DNA from: Mansonella perstans | Taxonomy: Eukaryota; Nematoda; Chromadorea; Rhabditida; Onchocercidae | Assembly (NCBI GenBank): GCA_037074765.1 | Contig: JBAMDO010000572.1 | Span: 414,501 to 478,500 of the forward strand | Length of the DNA: 64,000 bases | Direction of reading: 5' to 3' | Part shown: piece by piece, positions 37,301 to 49,300 of the stretch | How positions within the stretch are numbered: the first letter of the stretch is position 1 | Layout of the letters: every line of letters starts with the position of its first letter | The notes under the pieces: generated by a model | Databases searched by the model: none | What the model was told of the DNA's origin: nothing | Seen by the model: the letters and a program-made list of their open reading frames with translations, nothing else | Program-made: the position numbers and the translations under genes

Positions 37301-40300
37301 ACAAGGAACGCAACATTTTTTATTGTCTTTAAAAAGTTTAAACTGAATTCAATAGTTATGCATTTGATTTCATTGCTATGAAGACCAATGTACTCGTAAT
37401 GATTAGAGCATTTTTTTATTCTTACTCTATTTATAGTAATGACGGACTTGTACTGCCGCCCAAACCAAATGAAGAAAACCGAGCTCTAGCCTTTTATAAT
37501 ATCGATTTTTCCTTAACAAATCAGGTAAAGATTTTTCTAGATTTAATATCCTGTCGTTTGTTTTTGCGAAGTAATTAATTTGCTTTATTTATTTACCCAT
37601 ACATACGTTGATGATAGCTCGATAATTTGAACCGCCAACGATGTAGCGAGGAAGAAAATTAAATTAAAAGATGTGCTTTTCAGCCCTCTGAATTTTTTCG
37701 AGATGCCTTTGCTAACATCAATTTACACCAATGTCAAAAGTTATGTTGCATTAAGTGATGGGACATTCTTTGATTGCTAATTGCTATCATTTTTCAGATG
37801 AAACTTGCTGGACAAAGTCCATCATCGTCGGTCAGTTCAGTTCCTAGCTCGGCAACAAAGGATCCAGTTGCCAGGAAGAAAGAGTTTTTACGCCGACGTC
37901 GAATGCAGGCTGATAGTCAGGGTGCAACTAAAGTTATTGAGGTAATGATTTGTTGTTTTCTACACCATCCTAGAATTAAGGATTGGAAAAAGGATTTTGT
38001 TACTGCTGATTTTTGTTTGAAGTTTATCTGGTTTTATAACACTGTAAGATTGTTGTTAATCTGTTAGATATGTAGCATTAACCATAAGCCAGTTTCCCTG
38101 CTTCTTTCTTTGCTTTTCTTTCCTGCTTATTCCTTTTTTGTAACAATCATTTCATGCTACTAATTGCATTATCTTCAAGCAGCTATTGATTTTGCTGTGT
38201 GGTAGTTTTCTATTATAATAGTATATGCATTTGTCAGAAGTATGGTCATGATTATGCTTTTTCATCGTTTGAAGATTTTTATCAGTGCTGGAATGAATTG
38301 GTGACTTCGTTTAAATTGCGGCTTACTGTAATTTGTATCATATTGCTGTTGCAATGACGTCAACTTGTAGCGAATTTTGAGTAAACTATGAGTGAATTAG
38401 AAGTGAATTTGATAGTGAAATAGTGAAATTTGATAGTGAAATAGGAGATAATGAAATTATATATTTCAAAAACATCTTTAAGAAGATAAGAAAAGAAAAG
38501 GTTGGTTCTTAGTAAGCTCACTGATTTTGTATTGCTGTATTTTAGGGAAAAATTTTTTAAACATTTTTTGGAAACTTCCTTCTCATTTTGTTCCATTCGT
38601 TGATAATTTTGGACCTTATAATAGGATTTATCTTTTATTATCTTCCTTGAAATTGTGAAAAAAAAAATATATATATATAAATATATTTTATATATATATT
38701 TCCTTCCTTCTATTGTAAAATTACGCATAGGTTTTTTTTTTCAAAATAATTTGTTTTGATATTTGTCATATAGATGCGCTTAAAAAGGCTTTTTTAAGCA
38801 CTGGCAAATAATAATGGATACCTCAAGCTTTTAGAATGAGAGATTTTTTTCTTCCATGAGTCACACTGAATGGCACTTTGTTAATGATGCAATTTTTTGA
38901 GCTGCGATTTGATTTTATTTATGAGGTGGTGCTAAGAAAATCCTCGACCATGCATTTAAATAGATCATTTAACCGAAATAAGCATGTTGTTGGCGTTTAT
39001 ATTGAAAACAAATATTGCCAACTAGTTGAAAAAGTTTCGGTTATGGTTCCTTTGAGGATATTTTTTCGAAATCATAGTTGAAATCTTTCGATAGGTGTTA
39101 TTAACCAATAATTTTGTTCTGTTTGCTATTAAATCATTTACTGTATTAATTAAAATCTTTTTTCTTACAGTCTATTTCAATAATGCAGCATTTTTTAATT
39201 CATTCTTTTTTTACCGAAAGGTTTTCAGAATTATTTTTTGATGAATAGTGCTCGTAACATCTTCTCTTCTTCCTATTTCTAAAGCAAAGGAAATTTATGC
39301 TATTAATCTTGCGGAAAAAGTTATGCTATTAAATTAGTCAGTGGTAGCTCTTTGTAGCTGCAAATTATCCAGTTAATTCGTTAAATTTAAAATTTTCATC
39401 TGAGCTTCTTTTATGCTTTTAAAATTTTGTTTCTTTCTTGTCTTGAATTGCAGCTGGAATTTCCGAGATGCTTGACATACTCATATTTCGCATTTATTCC
39501 TGTTGAATTTTAGGGTATGTCACATATTGCTGGTGCAGCCCGAGACCAACTAGAACATGAACTACCTATGGATTATGTCAAAGTTCCCACTTGGAAGGTT
39601 ATCGCATTTATTGTTTAAAAATCTGATTGTCCATCAAATGTTATTTCTTTAAGTTAATCTTTTTATCAAAAGTATACAATATCATTTGTGGCTAACGAAC
39701 TGTTATAGTTTGAAGTGAGCAATTTCACACTGAGCGGATCATTGATTCCTTTGATAAGCCATCCTTTCACAAAATAGTAAATTGCGAAACTTTGTTCATG
39801 ATGTTTCCTAGAATATTTTCAACTCCGAGTTGGAAAACTTTCTGAAAGATCTTGAAAAGGTTGAAATAAAACTTTTAATTTTCAGGATAAAATGGAACAG
39901 CAAAAGCCACATATAGATTACAGTGAAGTATTTGATGAAGATGTTGGACAAGATGAAGGGATATGGGTTTGGGAGATTGAAAATTTTTATCCTAGTATAT
40001 TGGATTCATCGATGCACGGGCATTTTTATGACGCAGATTGTTACCTAATCTTACGCACTGCAAGAGTATAATTTGAATTTTATGATCAGTAGATTGCCCA
40101 ATAAAATTTATCGGAGATATATATATATATATATACAATAATTTGATAAAAAATCTGGAGAAGTTAGTTCAATATAGATATTTTATATTTTAAAAATATT
40201 TGTTATAGTTATACTAGTTCCATTTTTAAATTTCTTGTTCTTCGGAAAATCTGTTGACGAAACAATTTTACAGTATTTAAATGAACAGACTTGTAGTATT

Positions 40301-43300
40301 TATTTTTATCCACTTGCTATAAGTCGGGACTTCGTCATGCAAACTACAAAGCTGACTTTTTAAAGGGGGAATCTGGCACTTTGAGGCATTCAATTTTCTA
40401 TTGGATTGGTGAGAACTCATCGCTAGATAAAGGAATGTGTGCAGCTGTTCATGCAGTAAACTTACGAAACCATTTAGGCGCTACTTGCAGGTGAAGATTT
40501 TGCAAATATTTGCACTTAGTTTTAGTAGAATAAATGCGGCTCTATGATAGAAAATTGGTGAAGTTTAATAAACTATTGGCTAGAAATACTAATATATATT
40601 CCCTTCATACTAACTGAACTCCTTTGACTAAACAATAGATTGTTCCTGTTATCAGTTAAGTGTTTGCAGAACTGAACGGGAAGAAATGAATGACGAATCT
40701 GATGACTTTTTGGAGTTATTTGGAGAAGAAATTACCTATATTGAGGGAGCACGAACAGCTTCTGGTTTCTATACAGTCGAAAAGATGGTGCATGTGACAC
40801 GGTATTGACATTTAAAAATATTTTATAGAAAAGTCAACTTTTTATAAAGTAAGGGTAAGTAGCAGTTTATTTTAGAATTGATGATTTCGAATTTCAGTTT
40901 CTATCGTGCATCTGTAGTAGGAAATACAATTGAAATGGAGCCAGTTCCAGTATTGCCAGATAGCTTGGACCCACGATATGTGTTCTTACTTGATGCTGGT
41001 GATACGATTTGGATTTGGAGTGGACGAAAAGCAAAAGCAAGTTTCATTTATAATGCATTGTTTATTGCTCAGCTTTGATTTTTCTTTATTTCTATTTTGT
41101 CATTTGTATCATCTGCATAAACTGCTGTTTGCTTAGTTTTTTCTGTTGGAAACGGAAATTCATTTTGCGTTTTTGGACCACGTTTTTTTTCGAATTTCTT
41201 TTGCTAGCAGGACTAAATAATGGAAATTCTATTTTGTCCTATTGGCAGTAATGCTTTTAATTTTAGCTAGGAAGCTCTTCACCTGATTTTTTGCACTTTT
41301 CCTACATACTGCTTTTAACTGTGTTTGTTTTTTTTTTTCCTTATTTCAAAAGATTTTTGATTTTATCTGTTGCATTTAATGAGTAAAAAATGGCAAAGTC
41401 AGTGAAATTCACTCTTGAGATACCATATTTTTCAGATAACTGTCTCGAACAAAGTTCGTTTATTCGCTGTGAAAATGAATAAAAATGATAGAAAAGGTCG
41501 AGCAGAGATCGAATCATGCTCAGAATTACACACACCTGAGGGATTTTGGATGGCTTTGTACGGTTAGTGTCATATTTGAAGTAAAAATTCGTGAACATCT
41601 ACGTTTCTGAGAGTATTAATAGTGCAGTTCATAAAGACTTTTGGTGATATATAGTTCATAAAAGCTGTTTTTCTGGAATCTTTTTGATTTTTGTTTCCTA
41701 CGTTAGTTTTATGAAACGATTGTTTTTCTTTTTCAGGACAACCTAATAAACCTGAAGATCCAATAGTAGAACACGTGGATGCTGATTTTGTTCCTGAAAG
41801 GAGACGTTTGTATCAAGTGCAAATTGGTATGGGATTCCTAGAACTACCTCAGATAGAGCTTAAACGTAGTATCCTGAAGCAGGTAACATATATTGTTATT
41901 ATGATAGAAGAATGCAATACATGATGTTATTTATAAATGAATCTTAAAAAAAAAGTTAAAGAAATTTAAAAAAAAAAGTTAAAGGATATGCTAGATACGA
42001 AATGTGCATATATTCTGGATTGTACATCCGATGTGTTTTTGTGGGTGGGTAGGAAAGCAAATCGATTGGTTAAAATGGCAGGGCAGGTAATTTTCTCTTT
42101 TTGTTGTATTTTACGCTGTTTTTATATTACGAACTGTTTTTATTTTTGTTACTATTGAAATATTTGATTTATCTATGTAAATTATGGTTTTTACTAACAA
42201 ATCTTTCGTCCAGTACTTTCTCTGCTCAGAATAGAAGAGAAGATCTTAGCATAGGCTGTTTGCTAGAACAATAAAATATAAAATTTGTTCCTCAAAACTA
42301 AGGTCTCATATTGCTCTATTTTGATGTTACTCGTTAGGTATACTCAATATTGGTATTCCTGATTCTTTGGATTAATTAACTTTGGATTAATTGGATTAGT
42401 CATCAGAGATACTGGTAATCATTGGTAGAATATCACTAATTTGAAGAAATTAAAGAAAATGGTAGTGGAATTGCATGCAATGCTCGAAAGGCCAAATTAC
42501 ACAATAATTTCGCGTGAAACGGAAGGCGAAGAATCAACGATGTTTAGGTTTATTTTTGATCGAATTGTCTGATTTAAATTTTCAGGCTTCTTTCTTTTAC
42601 TGAAATTATATTTTATGAAGGATATTTCATGATAATGGCGCTTGCTTACAGATCGAAATTCCAAGGCTGGGATGATATCATACCATTCGATTTTACGAGA
42701 ACTGCAGATAGTGTTCAAAGAAGAGGAGCTGATTTAAAAGTAAACATTTTACTATGCTGTTGGGACAACTTTTATTTTGTTTGTTATCTGAATGTGCAAA
42801 TTTGAATAGTGGTAATTTTCTATTTGTTTTTTTGAGATAATTATGGAACGTGATAAGATAAAAACCGATTTGGCACCACTGTTCTTGCCACGACAATCAG
42901 CCATGAGTGAAGAAGAAGCTAATCAAATGATGGAAGAATGTAACGAGGACCTCGAACTTCTTGAACCTTTTGTTTTAGTAAGTTATATTCCACTGTTTGA
43001 AGTTATTTCAAATATTTTTGAAAACAAGTTTATTCATTGGTATTTGGGAATTCTCAAAGGAAATAATGATTATCTTTTGTGCTAGAGATTAAGCATTAAA
43101 ATTTGAGAAGTAGGAAAATATCAGTAAAATTGAGTCCTTTATTCCGTTTTTTTTTCTTATTTGTTTTCAAAATATCTTAACTGTTTCAAGGAATTATATT
43201 ATGCAGGAAGGAAAAAAATTTGTCCGGTTACCGCAAGAGGAATTAGGTACCTTTTACACAATGGATTGTTATGTATTTCTTTGTCGATACGAAGTGATAC

Positions 43301-45553
43301 CGGAAGAGAATGAGACAGATCTGGATGAAGAGGAAAGAGAATTAAGTGATGAGAAAGATGATGCTGCTGGTGACGATGCTAGTACAATACGGATATTTAA
43401 ACGAAAGGTGTGGTCCCTATATTTTTGGTGTTCGAACTGTAACACGGGACTGTAAACAAATTAACATTATAAAGCAAATTTTAAATTAATTCACTGAAAG
43501 TTATTCGCTTTTCTATTTTTCAGACTTTTTTTCGAAAATAAGCGACTAACTTACGGTATATAAAATAGTTACAGTGCGAATTACACATATTTTTGTAAGT
43601 GCATGAATTGTCTGATATAACAATGAGAAAAGCACAATTTTTAACTTTAATTAACAAAATGTTGTGAATGTTGCGATGATCTAGGAACCAGAGGAAATAC
43701 AAGAAGACTTTAAATGCGTGGTATACTTTTGGCAAGGACGTGATGCAAATAATATGGGCTGGCTTCACTTCACGTTCAGTTTACAGGTTCATCGAAAATT
43801 TTGAAATAATTTAGATTTAAACAAATGCAAAATTTTTTTTTTTGCAGCAGTTTAAAATTTTCAGGAGGATAAAAATGATATTTTTAAGAAAAATAGTTTT
43901 ACATTTGCTCTTGATATTTTTTCCAGAAAAAATTCGAAGGTCTTTTTAAAGACAAACTCGAAGTTGTTCGCATGTATCAGCAACAAGAGAATCATAAATT
44001 TCTTTCTCATTTTCATAAAAAATTTGTTATTCGACGTGGTCGACGAGGTTTAACGATGAATCTTGGAGGTTGTTTGTTTCTTTTTACTCTTACTGTTATG
44101 CTTTAACCCAAATTTAATGAATTATACGGAACAGTTTTAATGCTTAGCAATGATGAAGTCTTTCACAAAAATGTTAATGCAGGCTTTTGCCCTCGTTGAA
44201 AACAAGCTGTACGAATGTTCTTGACTAGCTCTTAATGAGGAGTAATTAAGCTGAAATTTCAGTAAACCCTAGTTCGTATTAAAGTACAATTTAATATCCT
44301 TGCATGAGAAATTTCTTTTCGTAATTCAGGCAGCTCTCCTAGCTGAGAATACTACTAAAGCAATGACTATTTGTTTAAAGAAATTGATTAATACTTGTTG
44401 TTATAGGACATTGGCCGGAATTATTTTTAATGCGTGCCAATGGTTCTGCAGTATGTACGCGGACAATTCAAGTCGACTGTCGAGCGAATCAGCTCAATTC
44501 AGCTTTTTGTTGTATTCTTCGTGTCCCGTTCAAAACAGGTGATGAGAGCGGATTAGAGGGTAAGGTGTTCGTTTGGTACGGCAGTAGAAGTAATCCAAGT
44601 CATCATGATATTTGTTTGCAGGTTATTCTATCGATTTTACCTTTTACTTATTCTTTATTTTCTTTCATTTACAGTGCACATTCGAAATATAGCGTTATGA
44701 TTCAAATTCTGTGGTAATGCAGTTTAGGTTAAATCATCAATATTTGAAAATGTATCATGTAATGCATAAATATGTAGCGTAAAATTAGTGTATATTCATA
44801 ATACGTGAAATTAGCTTTGTTTATCGCTTTTACTTGGTAGGTGGCAAAGGAGTTGATAAATCGGAACAATGAATTTCCGGTCGAAATTGTGAAGGAAGGT
44901 GAGGAGCCGGAGAAATTCTGGGAGTACTTGGGAGGTAAAAAAAAATATGATACCAACGGTGACTTTTTGAATTTCACAAGGCTCTTCCGTTGTACAAACG
45001 AGAAAGGATATTTCGTGGTCTCCGAAAAAACTGTTGATTTCTGCCAGGTAAATGTAGACATGCTTTAATCATAATTATATGTGCGGTTTTTCTGAAATTC
45101 GGATATATGGGACATTTGATAGCACGTGATATGTGTCAAATTGAAATTGCGATCTTCTGCTGAATTCAAATTCGATAAAAAGCGCTTAGTTTTCAGGACG
45201 ATTTGGACGACGACGATATCATGGTTTTAGATAATGGAGATTTGGTTTTCTTATGGATGGGATATCATGCCAGTGAAGTAGAGCTTAAATTGGCGTATAA
45301 AGCTGCTCAGGTTCTTTTTTTTCTTTGTTTACAAAAGACATATTTCTCACTCATTGGTTCAGATATTCCAAATATAGATGTGAAACACCGAAATGAACGA
45401 AAATTACAGGTTTACGTTGCACATATGAAAATCAAAGAACCTGAAAGACCGCGAAAGTTAGTGCTAAGTTTGAAGGGTAAAGAATCGCGACGATTTACAA
45501 AATGCTTCCATGCTTGGGGGAGGCATAAAATTCCAGCTGGAGACGAAGTTTAA
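34318..45553 (+). CDS. fli-1: Flightless-1 (LRR and gelsolin-repeat protein)
   Basis: Actin-remodelling protein and nuclear-receptor coactivator; N-terminal leucine-rich repeats and six gelsolin-like repeats (family knowledge). Exons: 34318-34377, 34736-34813, 34925-35053, 35207-35371, 35528-35679, 35907-35997, 36174-36266, 36616-36766, 36876-37068, 37437-37524, 37798-37941, 39514-39597, 39886-40065, 40324-40490, 40670-40801, 40898-41036, 41436-41562, 41737-41882, 41985-42086, 42456-42547, 42652-42739, 42837-42977, 43207-43407, 43685-43786, 43927-44068, 44407-44621, 44841-45047, 45197-45310, 45410-45553; 1288 residues (human 1269). It opens [19 protein letters not shown]. LRRs fill about residues 1-400. 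A basic linker ([11 protein letters not shown]) precedes gelsolin repeats from about residue 480; [57 protein letters not shown] and [12 protein letters not shown] mark successive repeats. Exon 23 has an acidic linker. The donor after exon 16 is GC. Exact acceptors of exons 14, 19 and 20 are uncertain. Confidence 0.95.
38398..38700. repeat. Low-complexity repeats in the largest fli-1 intron
   Basis: At 38398-38445 a GTGAAATTTGATA-type unit recurs about three times. At 38668-38700 there is a TA-rich alternating run. The intron (37942-39513, 1.57 kb) is the longest in fli-1. The 122-codon antisense open frame across it is Ile/Tyr/Lys-rich low complexity and has no supporting signal. Confidence 0.7.
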
Positions 45554-46340
45554 CTTTCAAAGTTTGAATGTTGTAGTCGAGTCATTTGATTATAGTTGGT
45601 CTCAACGAATATTTATTTAGTCTTTTTTCCGTCATTTACTCAGTCTACGGTTATCCCGTTTATTTGAATTCATATGCTTTCTATCATGCAAAAATGCACA
45701 ATGTATTTTTCTAAACAGCATACATGTATTTCGTAAATATGTAATAGAAAACATTTTTAATTCCAAAAATCATTTCATTTTAGGCGTCACAGATGTAGGC
45801 GGCTATGTAAATGATGTAAATGGTGCTATGATATAAATGTTAATACGGTGATACGTCTAGTCTTTTTTTTTTTTTCTGCTTTTTATTCGTTCTAAAGCGC
45901 ATTATAAATATTTATTATAATGACATGATATGACAGTCGCATCTGAAAAACAATAATTTGTATATGCGCAAGATAAATCGATGCAAATAACAGGTAGAAG
46001 ATAACTCCTACATGCATTTATATAAAATGAAATGAAATGAAACATATCGTCATATAATTCTTCAGATAAATAATTCATTTTTGAGCAGATAATTCTATGC
46101 TATCCCAAATCGCTGCACACTTCGTAATGACATTTTATCTTTTCTTGCCTTTTCCCATACATTTAATATGAAAGTGGCTTGCCTATGAAAGTTTATAGTA
46201 TATTTGCATGAGGCAATAAAATCGCGGTTAGTGTTTATTTTTTCTTACATTAATTGTAAATGCAGAAAATAACAAATAATTGTAAGCAAATGAGATCACT
46301 TAGGATATATGATCCCAAAAATACCATTTGTCACCTAAAT
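45554..46340. other. Convergent 3' region of fli-1 and apc-5
   Basis: Both genes end here. A plus-strand AATAAA lies at 46215-46220, a candidate fli-1 signal 660 bp past its stop codon. A minus-strand AATAAA lies at 46234-46239, about 100 bp past the apc-5 stop codon. If both are used, the two transcripts would nearly meet or overlap. No other feature was seen. Confidence 0.5.
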
Positions 46341-49300
46341 TCATAAAACTGTCCAATCAATTTGTCCTGGATATTTTTCCTCCATATCGTAAAACAGTGC
46401 TGCACATTCATCTCGTTCATCCGTTTGTTTGCAGTTATCAAACATTTTAGCGGCAATAAGAAGGACAACTTTTTCAAGAAGTGGTGCGGAAGCATGGCGA
46501 AATTCTCGCCGAGCTGCAGCTAAAGCACTGATTTGTTGCGAAACTGTATCTGCAACAACGATCATGTTTTCACACTATGGTACATTTTACGAAGCAAAGC
46601 ACTATGTACTAAAACTTTCAAAAAATCAATGAACGTTATTTTTTGACACATGATGATTTTCACAATATGAAGATACGGATACATACGGAGACCATGAATC
46701 TGTGAAGGAGAACATATAGTCTTGTTTTACTGTCGTAAGATAACAAAATCAGAGTTATGAGATTAGTTAGCTGCCTTTGATAGCTGTATTTAACAACAGC
46801 GTTGAAATAAAAAATTCAACTTTAGTAATTCAGATCGCATTATACTGCGATTATTGCTTGAATTATTTTAGTTTTTTTTATCAGTCGATTCTGAAATTTC
46901 CGAAATCATCAAAATTTATTGATCCGCTATGAGAATTCCAGATCAGTATTGCTATATAAGACAAAGAACTGTAAAATTTTGTTTACTGAGCAATTCACCT
47001 GGCGATGTGTCATTTTTCCGAGCATACAGTGTAAAAATAGTTAAATATAAAAAGGCATTTTCCAAAGGCTGACATCGAATTTTGAGAGTCCACTCACAAT
47101 TTTCAATTTTCATCAATGCTTCATCAACTCGTCCCTCCATTGCCTAGTAAAAAAAAAAAAATAAATCACAGGCAGATTTGATAAATGCAGAGCTTCAATG
47201 TAAGCATGTCTTATACGGTTCAAGTTTTTTATTTTCACACTCTTCTACCTCAGTATTCAGTATTCTGACATTCATTTTAGGGATGTAATAAAAAAAACGC
47301 TGAAATATGAAACGCAGATCCCTTTCGGATCCCTCAAATTATATTGGCATAGATATAAAGGTAATTGAAATACTAATACTAGTGAATGTGATTAAATGAA
47401 CAACTTTGATTTTGAATTACGAAAAAAGTATTATTGAACTTTACATCTATATAAGCAATTCGTCTCATGATCATTGCGTGAAAAGTATCCAGGGAATGCT
47501 TATGTGCAAGATTTTTGCACTGCTCCAGAATTGATACCGCTACATGTTCCAAATTATTAGAGGTGTATAACATTGCTAGTGTTATATTACATCTAAAAAA
47601 GATTTAAAATAATATTTGCATTATGCCAAAAATAATCCTTGAACTATTAAGATATTAACTTCATTAATTTGATTACTGAACCAAGTTTACAACAAATGAT
47701 TACCTTAATTTTAGCCTCAAATCTTTTGAATTCTTCACTCTTTCGACATTCTCTCTCGCTATATTTATTGCTTGCTGTAGATCACCTTTGGAGTGAAATA
47801 AAATGGCTTTCCTGAAAAATCTGAATTCAAAAAAAAAAAAAATAAAATAAAACTGCGTAGTAACATTTTGAAAAATGAAACTGAAAGCGCATTTTCGTAA
47901 TAAGCCTAAATGATGATTTTTTTATACTTGAATTTCACAGATTTGAACCTCAAAATCGCTTCTGAGGGAGCTAACTGCTCCATTATTAACAGCCACTGAT
48001 CAGCAGCTATCCAGTCACCAAAGAAGAAAGCTCGATCATATTCAATCAATGATTCACACAACTTCCAATGAAAGGCACACTAAAAATAGAAAAATATTAG
48101 TTTTGAGGTATGAATAATTCATGCGTTATAATTCGGTTTCATCCAGCAGCAGATTCAAACACAATCAACAGCTCCAAGTTTGTCACTTTAATTTAATATG
48201 TACCAATGAGAAATGAAAAAATACCTGCCAATTATTTTTTTCTGTGAACCGCGTCTTCAACCTTTTTATTAACGCACGCGATTCATCAAACTGCCCGTTT
48301 AAAGCATGAGCGTAAGCGATATTTACTGCAGCAATTACCTAAGCACAAGCAAGCTTTTCTTTATAAATTATTCATGAATTCAAAAAAAACATGAAGACAA
48401 ATGGAAATTAAACTCAATTTTATATTTTTTAATAAGTGCAAAGTGCAGTTTCGATGGGACGATTTACAGATTGATTTACAAGCTGAGTTTATTAATTCAT
48501 AAAGACAAGGTTACATTTCAAATAGGGCAAACAAATTTTAAAATAGACACAAAAATATTGATTAAATTTTTTTGTTTCGACTTTTTTTTATTCTTTACTG
48601 GTTTTCTTCTTCATTTCTACAATTTTCCCAAGAAACTGAAAGATTCAAACGAAATAATTATGCAAATGAAGATTCTTACATGAGACTCAGTATCATATCG
48701 TTGGCACCACTGATCACCGGGATTAAAATAGAGGATGCGATTGCAATCGCTTGTAGCTGAATCAGTGAAACCATTTGCGAGTTTTATAGTAGCAGAAATT
48801 ACACGAGCAGCTTCATTCACAAGTCTTGACTGAGATTCTCGATCAATACCGTAATAAGCACCAGCACACGTTTGTAAGCCTTTTACTACACTGAATTTTT
48901 ATATTTAAATCAAAATACCTGATGAAATACAAGATGATTTCAAAACATTCCTACTAATCTACAGCACTCTGAAATTAATAACCAAGCAGTTCTATTTGCA
49001 GTTTTACGACAATGATTGTTTGCTCCAAAGAAAAACAGAAAAGTTTGAGTACATAAGACAAATATCAAAATAATACACTTCCACCTTTTTGGATCATTAG
49101 CCGATCTTGCTAAACTAATACAGTTTTGTAATGTAGCGCAGTCATTGAGTTGCTTAATAAAGGCTCGTGTATCAGCCTCTTCAGCTTTGATCTTATCATC
49201 TTCTTCTGTTGACTCCTGTATTTCACCATTACCAATTGACATTGATGCAAGCATTGCTGTCGAAATAAAATTGGCTAAAAGTTGATTTCAATGTCACTAA

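Noticed and set aside
38360..38728. 122-codon minus-strand open frame
   Set aside because: It lies in a fli-1 intron, is rich in Ile/Tyr/Lys from AT repeats, and has no start context or homology.
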